A stretch of DNA of 64,000 nucleotides from Streptomyces sp. LaPpAH-108 (lineage in GTDB: Bacteria; Actinomycetota; Actinomycetes; Streptomycetales; Streptomycetaceae), in NCBI RefSeq assembly GCF_000373625.1, contig NZ_KB891987.1:62001-126000 (forward strand), given 5' to 3'. The notes beneath the pieces were generated by a model. That model was given only the letters and a program-made list of their open reading frames with translations. It had not been told where the DNA came from and did no database searches. This document shows, piece by piece, positions 33,863 through 43,500 of the stretch. The position numbers and the translations under genes were made by a program. Numbering within the stretch: position 1 is the stretch's first letter; each line of letters starts with the position of its first letter.

Positions 33863-33962
33863 GACCGCCCGGCCGACGCCCGTACCGGCCCTGTCGTGCG
33901 GCGGTCCGGCGTACCACCCCACCCGGCCTGAGCACAGCCCGTCACGCCGGTACTCTCAAGGT

Positions 33963-34637
33963 GTGAACGCAGGAGAATCGCAGCGCGTGCCTTGGATCGT
34001 GGGGGTTTCCGGAGCTTCCGGGACGCCGTACGCGGCTGCCGTGCTGCGGGCGCTGCTGGACGCCGGTGAGGCGGTGGACCTGGTGGTCAGCCGGGCCTCG
34101 CGGCTGACGCTGCTGGACGAGACGGGCATCTCCTTCCGCGACGCGCACTGGCAGGAGGACCTGCGGGAGTGGCTGGGGCGCGGCGCGGACGGCAAGCCCG
34201 GCACCTTCGAGGCGGACGTGCGCGGCGTGCGGTACTGGAACGCGGGGGACCTGGCCGCGGGGCCGTCCTCGGGGTCGTACCCCGTCAAGGGGATGCTGAT
34301 CGTCCCCGCCTCCACCGCCTGCGTCGCCGGAGTCGCCCTCGGCCTGTCCAAGGACCTGCTGCAGCGCGCGGCGAGCGTCACGCTCAAGGAGCGCCGCCCG
34401 CTGGTCGTGGCCGTACGGGAGACCCCGCTGAACGGTCAGACCCTGCGCCATCTCGTCGCCCTGGACGACGCGGGCGCGAGCGTGGTCCCCGCCTCGCCCG
34501 CCTTCTACGCGGGCGCCACCCACATCCAGGACCTGGTGGACTTCGTGGCCGGGCGGGTGCTGGACGCGGCGGGTGTGGGGCACGGGCTCTACCGGCGCTG
34601 GAAGGGCGAACTGGGCGGCGGGGCGCGGAACACGTAG
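33963..34637 (+). CDS. mqnM: UbiX-like flavin prenyltransferase (MqnM)
   Basis: A 224-aa protein with the UbiX N-terminal FMN motif WIVGVSGASGTPYAAAVLRALL, and the later segments LIVPASTACVAGVALGLSKDLLQRAASVTLKERRPLVVAVRETPL, which match the conserved P-x-S-x(2)-T-x(2)-G-I-A and LKERR-PL-V-R-E-T-P motifs. It makes prenylated FMN for the UbiD partner MqnL. The GTG at 33963 is the first plausible in-frame start; a GTG about eight codons later (before PWIVGVSG), with AGGAG upstream, is an alternative. Confidence 0.93.
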   Translation: MNAGESQRVPWIVGVSGASGTPYAAAVLRALLDAGEAVDLVVSRASRLTLLDETGISFRDAHWQEDLREWLGRGADGKPGTFEADVRGVRYWNAGDLAAGPSSGSYPVKGMLIVPASTACVAGVALGLSKDLLQRAASVTLKERRPLVVAVRETPLNGQTLRHLVALDDAGASVVPASPAFYAGATHIQDLVDFVAGRVLDAAGVGHGLYRRWKGELGGGARNT

Positions 34638-34716
34638 CAGAGCAGGCAGCGGTACTTCTCCATCAGCGGTACTTCTCACTCCACTTGGCAATTTCACACC
34701 GGAAGGCTTCGATCGC

Positions 34717-35172
34717 ATGGACGCGGTGGACAGGCAGCTCATCCAGGCCCTGAGGGAGAACGGCCGGGCCTCGTACGCGGAGCTGGGCCGCCTGGTCGGT
34801 CTGTCGGGGCCGAGCGTCACGGACCGGATCAACCGGCTGGAGGCGGCCGGGGTCATCACCGGCTACCGCGCGACCGTGGACGCGGCCTCCCTCGGCCTCG
34901 GCGTGACCGCGCTGATCGGCATCTCGCTGTCGGACGCGGCCGACCACGAGGACGTGGCGCGCAGGCTCAAGGACCTCACCGAGATCGAGGACTGCTGGTT
35001 CATCGCCGGTGACGACTCCTTCATGCTGAAGGTCCGCTCCTCCGACGTGGACGGCCTGGAGAAGACGATCCGCAGGCTCAGCGGCACCAAGGGCGTCTCC
35101 CGCACCCGCACCACGATCGTGCTCTCCACCAAGTGGGAGAACCGGGTCGGCGAGCTGCCCGAAGAGGTGTAG
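34717..35172 (+). CDS. Lrp/AsnC-family transcriptional regulator
   Basis: A 151-aa regulator: AsnC-type helix-turn-helix at residues 1-60 (MDAVDRQLIQALRENGRASYAELGRLVGLSGPSVTDRINRLEAAG), then a RAM/ligand-binding domain (LIGISLSDAADHEDV ... CWFIAGDDSFMLKV). The open frame extends upstream through non-coding sequence, so the ATG at 34717 is used. It sits between mqnM and mqnE on the same strand and may sense an amino acid or pathway metabolite; control of menaquinone genes is an inference from position. Confidence 0.92.
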   Translation: MDAVDRQLIQALRENGRASYAELGRLVGLSGPSVTDRINRLEAAGVITGYRATVDAASLGLGVTALIGISLSDAADHEDVARRLKDLTEIEDCWFIAGDDSFMLKVRSSDVDGLEKTIRRLSGTKGVSRTRTTIVLSTKWENRVGELPEEV

Positions 35173-35235
35173 TCACCAGGGGCAGGTGTTCCGGGGGGAG
35201 TACGGTTGGTCAGGTTGTCGGCGAAAGGTGTTGGT

Positions 35236-36399
35236 ATGGACGTCGGGCTCAAGCGCGAGCTGGAGGAGAAGGTCCGCTCCGGTGAGCGGCTGACCCGTGA
35301 GGACGGCATCGCACTCTACGCGTCGGACGACCTGGCCTGGCTCGGCGGCCTCGCGCACGAGGTGCGGACGCGCAAGAACGGCGACGTCGTGCACTTCAAC
35401 GTCAACCGGCACCTCAACATGACCAACGTGTGCACGGCGTCCTGCGCCTACTGCTCGTTCCAGCGCAAGCCGGGCGAGAAGGACGCGTACACGATGCGCA
35501 TCGAGGAGGCCGTGAAGCTGGCCAAGGCGATGGAGTCGGAGAACCTGACGGAGCTGCACATCGTCAACGGCCTCCACCCGAACCTGCCCTGGCGCTACTA
35601 CCCGCGGTCCCTGCGGGAGCTGAAGGCCGCGCTGCCGCAGGTCTCGCTGAAGGCGTTCACGGCGACGGAGATCCACCACTTCGAGACCATCTCGGGTCTG
35701 TCGGCCTCCGAGATCCTGGACGAACTCATCGACGCGGGCCTGGAGTCGCTGACCGGCGGCGGCGCCGAGATCTTCGACTGGGAGGTCCGCCAGCACATCG
35801 TGGACCACCGCACGCACTGGGAAGACTGGTCGCGCATCCACCGCCTGGCGCACGAGAAGGGTCTGAAGACCCCGGCCACGATGCTGTACGGCCACATCGA
35901 GGAGCCGCGCCACCGCGTGGACCACGTGCTGCGGCTGCGGGAACTGCAGGACGAGACCGGCGGCTTCCAGGTCTTCATCCCGCTGCGCTACCAGCACGAC
36001 TTCGTGGACATGAAGGACGGCAAGGTCCGCAACAAGCTCCAGGCGCGCACCCAGATGGCGACCGGTGCCGAGGCGCTGAAGACGTTCGCGGTCTCCCGGC
36101 TGCTGTTCGACAATGTGCCGCATGTGAAGGTGTTCTGGGTGATGCACGGCGTGCAGACCGCCCAGCTCGCCCTCCAGCACGGCGCGGACGACATGGACGG
36201 CTCGGTCGTCGAGTACAAGATCACGCACGACGCGGACAACTACGGCACGCCGAACAAGCTGACCCGTGACGATCTGCTCGACCTGATCCGTGACGCGGGC
36301 TTCCGCCCGGTCGAGCGCAACACGCGCTACGAGATCATCCGCGAGTACGAGGGCCCGGACCCGCTGCGCCGGGAGACGCCGCAGGCGATGCGCGTCTGA
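35236..36399 (+). CDS. mqnE: Aminofutalosine synthase (MqnE), radical SAM
   Basis: A 387-aa radical SAM enzyme with the cluster motif CTASCAYCSF (CxxxCxxC) at about residues 67-76, NRHLNMTNVC before it, LHIVNGLHPNLPWRYY, and SLTGGGAEIFDWEVRQHI. It adds the adenosyl radical to the enolpyruvyl-benzoate made by MqnA, giving 6-amino-6-deoxyfutalosine. AAAGG lies 9 bases upstream of the ATG. A longer start ten codons upstream is possible. It is the same family as mqnC at 60361. Confidence 0.95.
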   Translation: MDVGLKRELEEKVRSGERLTREDGIALYASDDLAWLGGLAHEVRTRKNGDVVHFNVNRHLNMTNVCTASCAYCSFQRKPGEKDAYTMRIEEAVKLAKAMESENLTELHIVNGLHPNLPWRYYPRSLRELKAALPQVSLKAFTATEIHHFETISGLSASEILDELIDAGLESLTGGGAEIFDWEVRQHIVDHRTHWEDWSRIHRLAHEKGLKTPATMLYGHIEEPRHRVDHVLRLRELQDETGGFQVFIPLRYQHDFVDMKDGKVRNKLQARTQMATGAEALKTFAVSRLLFDNVPHVKVFWVMHGVQTAQLALQHGADDMDGSVVEYKITHDADNYGTPNKLTRDDLLDLIRDAGFRPVERNTRYEIIREYEGPDPLRRETPQAMRV

Positions 36400-36473
36400 G
36401 GCGGGGGCGGTCGCTCGTACCGCCGGTCGGAATTCTGTGGCCACGGGGCCGAGGTAAGGACTACCTTGGCCCC

Positions 36474-36998
36474 GTGGCTCTTACTTTCACCCTGGACCCC
36501 GCCGTCACCCCCGATCTGCGCGACGGCCTCCTCGACCTGTGGACGGAGGTCACCAACGCGGGCGGCGCCGTCGGCTTCGTACCGCCCGTGACCCGCGAGG
36601 AGATACGCCCGGAGCTGGTCCGCACCCTGATGCGGCTGTCCGAGGGGCACAGCAGGCTGCTGGTCGGGCACGACGAGGACGGCCGGGTCGCGGCGACCGC
36701 GTTCCTCACCTTCAACACCCACCGCCTGATGACCCACTGGCTGTGGCTGTACACGGTCATGGTCCACCCCAAGCACCAGGGCCGGGGCTACGGCCGCGAC
36801 CTGCTCACGGCCGCCGCCGACGCGGCTCGCGGCTTCGACGGGATAGAGGCGATCCGGCTCGGCTGCCGGGGCGGCCACGGTCTGGAGCGCTTCTACGCCT
36901 CCTGCGGCTACCAGGAGGTCGGCCGGGTGCCCGGCGCCATCCGCGTCGCCCCCGGTGACCACCGCGACGACATCACCATGCTGCTGCCGCTGCGCTGA
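36474..36998 (+). CDS. GNAT-family N-acetyltransferase
   Basis: A 174-aa GNAT protein with the acetyl-CoA motif VMVHPKHQGRGYGRDLLTAA (V-x-P-x-x-Q-G-x-G-x-G) and a C-terminal GLERFYASCGYQEVGRVP, the usual strand and helix before the substrate pocket. GTG start. The substrate is unknown. It lies 74 bases after mqnE on the same strand. Confidence 0.9.
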   Translation: MALTFTLDPAVTPDLRDGLLDLWTEVTNAGGAVGFVPPVTREEIRPELVRTLMRLSEGHSRLLVGHDEDGRVAATAFLTFNTHRLMTHWLWLYTVMVHPKHQGRGYGRDLLTAAADAARGFDGIEAIRLGCRGGHGLERFYASCGYQEVGRVPGAIRVAPGDHRDDITMLLPLR

Positions 36999-37082
36999 GA
37001 CCCGCCGCCAAGATCGACCGCTCGGCGTGCTTCACTGGGCGATGCCCCTTGGGGGGCTTCGAACCCGTACGAACGGAAGTGG

Positions 37083-37388
37083 ATGGACATGCTCCGCTAC
37101 ACGCTGATGCGTCTCGGCGTCTTCGCCGGCTGCCTCGTGGTCGCCTGGGGAGCCGTCTACTCGGGCCTCTTCCCGCGCGGCTTCGGTGACTCCAACTTCT
37201 TCTGGGTCGTCCTCCTCGCACTGGTCCTGTCCGCCCCGATCAGCTGGATCGTGCTGCGCAAGGAACGCGAGCGGGCCTCCGTCCAGATCGTCGGCCGCGT
37301 CGACCGGATGAAGGCCAACCTGGACGCCAACCGCAACCAGGAGGACGGGGCGGACGACAGCGTGCGCACCCAGTCCCAGCCGGGCTGA
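37083..37388 (+). CDS. DUF4229-like small membrane protein
   Basis: A 101-aa protein with two membrane helices (LMRLGVFAGCLVVAWGAVY and FFWVVLLALVLSAPISWIVL) followed by a charged tail containing VDRMKANLDANR. This matches the DUF4229 pattern common next to menaquinone genes in actinobacteria. GGAAG upstream of the ATG at 37083 supports the start. Function unknown. Confidence 0.8.
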   Translation: MDMLRYTLMRLGVFAGCLVVAWGAVYSGLFPRGFGDSNFFWVVLLALVLSAPISWIVLRKERERASVQIVGRVDRMKANLDANRNQEDGADDSVRTQSQPG

Positions 37389-37525
37389 CCGAGCCTTTTC
37401 CGCCGCCTTCCCGCCCCGGTCCCAGAAGCGGCCGGCGGCGCATCGTCCCACGTCAGGCCCCGATACCCTGATACGCGATCCGCGCCCCCGTCCCGGGCGC
37501 GCCCCGCTGCGAAGGGAAGTCGCCC

Positions 37526-40330
37526 GTGGAGTTCCGGCTGCTCGGCACGGTCTCCGTCGACACCTTCACCGGGCCCCTGCCGCTCGGCCCCGCCAAGCGC
37601 CGCAGCCTGCTGGCCGCGCTGCTGCTGTCGGCCAACACCCCCGTCTCGGTGGCCCGGTTGACGGAGTCGCTGTGGGACGAGACGCCCCCCTCGCAGGCCC
37701 GCAGCGTCATCCAGGGGCATGTCTCCCGGCTGCGCGCGCTGCTCACCGGCGCGGACGCGGCGGCGTACGGGGTCGAGCTGGTCACGCTCACCGACGCCTA
37801 CCTCCTGCGGGTGCCCGAGTCCCTGCTGGACGCGCAGCGGTTCGAGGAGCTGCTGATGATGGCCCGGCAGCAGCGCGAACCCGCCGACGCGGCCATGATG
37901 CTCACCGAGGCCCTGTCGCTGTGGCAGGGCCCCGCGCTCGGCGGCGCCTTCACCGGGGCACCGCTCCAGGCCGCCGCGCACACCCTGGAGGAGTCGCGGC
38001 TCGCCACCGTCGAGGAACTGGCCCGCACCTACACCGCGCTCGGTGAGCACCACCGGGCGGCCACCGTGCTGCGCCCGGAGGCGGTCGCGCATCCGATGCG
38101 GGAATCGCTGGCCGCCGCCCTGATCAAGGCGCTGTACGGCGCGGGGCGCCAGGCGGAGGCGCTGGACTGGTTCCACCGCACCCGGCGGCTGCTCGCCGAC
38201 GAACTGGGCATCGACCCCGGGCGGGAGCTGGCCGACGCGTACGCGCTGGTCCTGCGGGGCGGGGAGGTCGCGGACGCACCGGTCGTGGCCGCGTCCGTAC
38301 CCGTGGCCGTCCCCGAGTCTCCGGCGGCTCCGATCCCGGCCCCGGCCCCGGCCCCGGCCCCGGTCGCCGTCGATCCGCTGGTCCGGCTGCCCTCGCCCGC
38401 CGCCCCGGTCGTCCCGCCCGCCGAGCTGCTGCCCCGGGCGCCCCGGGGTTTCCAGGGCCGTACGGAGGAGCTGGCCGCGCTCAGCCGGGCGGCGGCGGGC
38501 GAGGCGCCCGTGTGCCTGATCACCGGTCCCGCCGGGGTGGGCAAGACGGCGCTGGCCCTCCAGTGGGCGCACCACAAGGCGGCCGTCTTCCCGGACGGGC
38601 GGCTCTACGCGGATCTGCGCGGCTTCAGCGAGACCGGCGAGCCCACGCTCACCGACGTCCTGCGGGAGTTCCTGCCCGCGCTCGGGGTGCCGCCGCGCCG
38701 GGTGCCCGAGTCCGCGTCGGCCGCCGCCGCGCTGTTCCGCACCCTGACCGAGCGGCGCAGGCTGCTGGTCGTCCTGGACAACGCCCGTGACTCCGCGACC
38801 GTACGGGCCCTGCTGCCCGGCGGACCCGACTGCGTCACGCTCGTCACCAGCCGCCACCGGCTCGAAGGGCTCATCGCGTCCGACGCGGCCCGGCCCGTGC
38901 CGCTGGACGTGCTCGAACCGCAGGACGGCATGGCGCTGCTCGCCGGAGTGCTCGGCGAGGAACGCGTGCTCGCGGAACCGGTGGCGGCCCAGCGGCTCGC
39001 GGAACTCTGCGGCGGCCTCCCGCTGGCCCTGCGCGTGGTCGCCGCACGCCTGGCCGGACGCCCCGGCAGGCCGCTGGCCGCGCTGGCGGCGGAGCTGGCC
39101 GACGAACGGGGGCGGCTGGCCCGCCTCGCCGTGGACGACACCGGGGTCGCGGCGGCTCTGCGCCTGACCGTCCAGCAACTCCCGCCGGACGCCGCAGAGT
39201 TGCTGGCCCGGCTCGGGCATCACCCTGGCAGCCATGTCGACGCGTACGCGTGCGGGGCGCTCCTGGAGACAGGACCCGCCGACGCGCAGGCCACGCTGGA
39301 GCGGCTGGGCGCGGCCCACCTCGTCACGGAGACGGCGCCGGGCCGCTGGACGCTGCACGACCTGGTCCGGCTGTACGCCCGGGACATGGAACCGGAGGCC
39401 GGACCCGCGGCCCTGGTCCGGGCCCTGGACCACCTGACCGCGACCGCGCTCGCCGCGACCGACACCGCCGAACCCGGCGGCGGCGCCTGCTTCGGGCTGC
39501 CGGACGACTTCCACCACCCGTGCGCGGTACGGGAGTTCACCGACCGGGCCGAGGCGCTTGCCTGGTTCGCCGCCGAACGCGACGACCTGGCCCGCGCGGT
39601 GGCCGCCGCCCGCTCCGCCGGGTTCCACGACCGCGCCTGGCGGCTCGTCCTGCTCCACTGGCCGCAGGTGGTGCTGCGGGTGCGCGACGGCTGGGTGCCG
39701 CTGCTGGAGTCCGCCCTGGACTCGGCGCGGATACGGCAGGACGCGTACGCCGAGGCACGGGTGCTCAGTCTCCTCGGCTGGGTGCTCACGGAGGAGGGCC
39801 GCACCGCCGAGGCCGTCGCCCTGCTGGAGACCGCGCCCGCGCTGGCGCGCAAGGCGGGCGACGGCCCGGGCGAGGTGACCGCCACGATCAACCTCGCCGT
39901 GGCCCGCGCCGAACACGGCGACCTGGACACCGCGTTGGAGGACTGCGAGCGGGCCGCCGGACTGGCCCGCGCCGCATCCGACTGGCACACGGAGATGCTC
40001 GCCCTCCAGCACCTCGCCCGCACCCTCCTGACGGCGGGTCACCCGGACCGCTCCCTGGACACCGTCCGCACCGCCCTCACCCTCGGCCCCGAACACGAGG
40101 AACCCGCCCGCCGCGCCCTCCTCCTCACCACGGCAGGCGAGGCCCACCTCTCCCTCGGCGCCCACGAAGAAGCCGTCCACCTCCTGGAACGCGCCGCGGA
40201 CGAGGCCGAACGCGAGGGCTACGACGAGGGCGCGGCCCGCGCCCTGGAGTGCCTGCTGCGGGTGGCGGAGAAACCGGAGTACCGCACCCGGCACGAGCGC
40301 GCGGTGCGGCGGCTTGCGCGGGAGGCGTGA
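37526..40330 (+). CDS. AfsR/SARP-type regulator (BTAD - NB-ARC - TPR)
   Basis: A 934-aa regulator. Residues 1-90: OmpR-type winged helix of the SARP class (EFRLLGTVSV, RRSLLAALLLSAN, RLTESLWDETPPSQARSVIQGHVSRLR). Residues about 95-240: BTAD activation domain (GEHHRAATVLRPEAVAHPMRESLAAALIKALYGAGRQAEAL). A Pro/Ala linker precedes the NB-ARC ATPase with Walker A GPAGVGKTALA at about 333 and LLVVLDNARDSATV as Walker B. The C-terminal 250 residues are TPR-like. Pathway-specific or global activator of secondary metabolism; target unknown. No biosynthetic gene cluster adjoins it. Confidence 0.92.
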   Translation: MEFRLLGTVSVDTFTGPLPLGPAKRRSLLAALLLSANTPVSVARLTESLWDETPPSQARSVIQGHVSRLRALLTGADAAAYGVELVTLTDAYLLRVPESLLDAQRFEELLMMARQQREPADAAMMLTEALSLWQGPALGGAFTGAPLQAAAHTLEESRLATVEELARTYTALGEHHRAATVLRPEAVAHPMRESLAAALIKALYGAGRQAEALDWFHRTRRLLADELGIDPGRELADAYALVLRGGEVADAPVVAASVPVAVPESPAAPIPAPAPAPAPVAVDPLVRLPSPAAPVVPPAELLPRAPRGFQGRTEELAALSRAAAGEAPVCLITGPAGVGKTALALQWAHHKAAVFPDGRLYADLRGFSETGEPTLTDVLREFLPALGVPPRRVPESASAAAALFRTLTERRRLLVVLDNARDSATVRALLPGGPDCVTLVTSRHRLEGLIASDAARPVPLDVLEPQDGMALLAGVLGEERVLAEPVAAQRLAELCGGLPLALRVVAARLAGRPGRPLAALAAELADERGRLARLAVDDTGVAAALRLTVQQLPPDAAELLARLGHHPGSHVDAYACGALLETGPADAQATLERLGAAHLVTETAPGRWTLHDLVRLYARDMEPEAGPAALVRALDHLTATALAATDTAEPGGGACFGLPDDFHHPCAVREFTDRAEALAWFAAERDDLARAVAAARSAGFHDRAWRLVLLHWPQVVLRVRDGWVPLLESALDSARIRQDAYAEARVLSLLGWVLTEEGRTAEAVALLETAPALARKAGDGPGEVTATINLAVARAEHGDLDTALEDCERAAGLARAASDWHTEMLALQHLARTLLTAGHPDRSLDTVRTALTLGPEHEEPARRALLLTTAGEAHLSLGAHEEAVHLLERAADEAEREGYDEGAARALECLLRVAEKPEYRTRHERAVRRLAREA

Positions 40331-40550
40331 GCCGGGCCGGGACCGTAGGGGCGGCACCCGCTCCGTGATCTTGCGGTTACCGCGAGGTTATGGATTCGAC
40401 GCCTCAATTCGTACAACCATTGACCGTTGTGCTCAAAGTCACCACCTTTGCGGAATCTTGGGTTCCGTATGCCCGATTCTTGGGGTTGCCTCGTTGTTGA
40501 TCAGTGCCGTTCTTTAGATGAAGGAACTGTGAGCACGATGTGGGTGGGAT

Positions 40551-43500
40551 ATGGCGGGGTTGTGGTACCGGTCGCGGGGGACAAGTGGGGCGGTCGGGGC
40601 GCTGCTCGGCATCACGCTGACGACGGGACTGGTCGTCCCGGTCGCTGATGCCGCAGCCGCTGTACGGACGGCCGCGGCATCGTCGAGCGCGGCCGACGCG
40701 ACGACGATCCACTCGGAGTCGGAAGCCCTGGCGAAGGCCGAGAAGTCCGGCGAGCCGGTGGAGGTCACGTCCCTGCGGGGCGAGAGCAGCGAGGTGTTCG
40801 CGACGCCGGAGGGAGACCTGGAGGCTCGCGAGTACCTGCGCCCGGTGTGGGCGCGGGACAACGGCAGGTGGAAGCGCGTCGACACGGAGCTGGCGGCGAC
40901 CGGGGAGGGGATGGTCGCCCCGAAGTCCACGACGGTGGGAGTGCAGTTCTCGGGCGGCGGCGACAAGGCGCCGCTCGTGCGCCTGGAGCGCGCGGGGCGG
41001 AAGCTGAGCCTGTCGTGGCCGACCGCGCTGCCGAAGCCCGAGTTGTCGGGAGCCGTGGCGACGTATCCCTCGGTGATGCCGGACGTCGACTTGCGGATGA
41101 CGGCCCAGGAAGACGGCTTCACCCAGCTGCTGGTGGTGAAGTCGGCCGAGGCGGCGGCCAGTTCGGAGCTGGCCCAGCTCCGGCTGAAGCTCGCGGCCGA
41201 CGGCATGGACGTCAAGGAGACCGGCGCGGGCGGTCTCCAGGCGCTGGACCAGGGTTCGAAGGGAACCGTGTTCGAGGCGCCGAAGCCGATGATGTGGGAC
41301 TCCAGCCCCGGCGACGCTCCGGCGCCCCGGTCGGCGAAGTCCGCGGCCACTACGGCCACCGCGACCACGGACGACGAGACCGGGGAGCCCGGCGCGGGTG
41401 AGTCGGGCAAGCTGGCACCCGTGGGCGTGACGGTACCGGCCGCTCAGGACGAGTTGGTGCTGACCCCGGACCAGGACGTGCTGACGGGCGAGGACACCCA
41501 CTACCCGGTGTTCATCGATCCGCAGTGGTACTCGCCGCGTGCGTCGGCGTGGACGATGGCGTCGAAGTACTGGGCGTCGTCGCCGCAGTGGAAGTTCAAC
41601 GGCGATCCGGACGCCGGCATGGGCTACTGCAACTGGACGTACTGCCAGCCCAGCGACACCAAGCGGCTCTTCTACCGCATACCGGTCTCGAAATTCGCGG
41701 GCAAGTCGATCCTCTCGGCGGAGTTCGTGGTCCACAACACATGGTCGGCGTCCTGCTCCAGCCGCGCTGTCGAGCTGTGGGAGACCAAGGACATCTCGTC
41801 GTCGACGACATGGAACTCGCAGAACGCGTCGGGCTTCTGGGCCAAGCGGCTGGCGTCGGAGTCGTTCGCGTACGGCTACTCGGGCTGCTCCGCCAAGGAC
41901 GCCGAGTTCGACGTGAAGTCCGCGGTGCAGTCGGCCGCGAACGCCAAGGACTCCACGATGACGTTCGGGCTGCGCGCCGCCAGCGAGTCGGACGCGTACG
42001 GGTGGAAGCGGTTCTCCGACAAGGCGCATCTGCGGGTGAAGTACAACCGTCCGCCCGCGCAGATCAGGATGTCGCAGCTGACCATGGAGTACGGCGGCAC
42101 CTGCAAGAAGCCCTCCGGCGCCGCGCGCGTGCGCACCCTGGGCAAGATCTACGCGAACAGCGTGACCGATCCGGACGGTGACACCGTCTCGGTGCAGTTC
42201 CAGGCGAAGTGGGACGGCGGGTCATGGAGCCCGGCGAAGACGTCGGCGAAGAAGTCGGGATCCTCGTTCTCGATCAGTCTGCCGTCGTCGATTCCCACCG
42301 ACAAGACCGTCAACTGGTACGCCCGCTCCTATGACGGGGCGCAGTACTCGCCGTGGTCGTACGCGGGTGATCCGACCGCCTGCTACTTCGTCTACGACAC
42401 GTCGGTGCCCAAGGCCCCCACGGTCGGCTCCGGCGAGTACCCGGCCTCCGACCCGGACGATCCGGACGACCCCTGGTACGACGGAGTGGGCCGGTACGGC
42501 TCGTTCGAGGTCAAGGGCTCCGGCAGTGACGTGACGAAGTACTGGTACGGCGTCAACGGCGACCCGTCCTCGAAGAACGAGATCACCACGTCCGGGGGCG
42601 CGGCGCGGATCGCGAAGGTGCTTCCCGCCGCGCCCGGCGTGAACTTCTTCACCGCGCGGGCCTTCGACGCCGCCGGGAACGCCAGCGAGATCCGCACCTA
42701 CCAGTACCGGGTGAAGGCAGGCCAGCCCGAACGGGCGACCTGGCAGCTGGACGAGGCCGAAGGCGCGGACGAGGCCAAGGGCTCGACACCGGCGCGCAAG
42801 CTGGCTCTGCACGGTGGCGCCACACCCGGCGCGGCCGGTGTGCAGGGGAGCGCGGTGCACTTCAACGGCACCGACGGCTACGCCTCCACCGACCTGCCCG
42901 CGGTGGACACCAGCGGCGGGTTCGCCGTCTCCGCCTGGGCGAAGCTCGACAAGATCCCGACCGCGACGGCCGACGTGGTCGTGGCCCCCGGCAACAACGC
43001 GCCGGGTCTCGAGCTGTATTACTCGACGACCTACGGCTGGTCCTTCACCCAGTACAAGTCCGACGACACCTCCGCCGGGCTCGTACGCGCCGGGCAGGGC
43101 GACACCAGCAAGGTGAAGGCGGACACCTGGACGCACCTCGTCGGGTCCTACGACTCGGCCAGAGACGTGCTCGAGCTGTACGTCGACGGTGTGCTGGCCG
43201 CCTCGACGCCGTACAGCACACCGTGGGAAGCCAGGCGCGGTCTGCAGCTGGGCGCCAAGAAGTTCACCGGCACGCCGGGCGCGCTCTTCCCGGGCGCCAT
43301 CGACCAGCTGCAGCTCTTCGACAAGCCGCTGACGCAGAGCGAGGTCGACAAGCTGCACGGCAAGCAGTCCGTCGGTGACCCGGGCCGGCCCGCCATCGCC
43401 GTTTTCGACCTGGACGAGGAGAGCGGTGCCACCGAGATCACCGGGCACGGCGGAGTTCTGCCCGCCCGGTACAACGGCACGGTGACCACGGGGGTGGAGG

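Noticed and set aside
37157..40357. A 1066-codon open frame on the minus strand opposite the SARP regulator, and similar long frames opposite the LamG and RHS genes (for example 44970-50246).
   Set aside because: They are antisense shadows produced by the high third-position GC of the true genes. They are rich in Arg, Gly, Pro and Val with no domain pattern, and lack ribosome binding sites.
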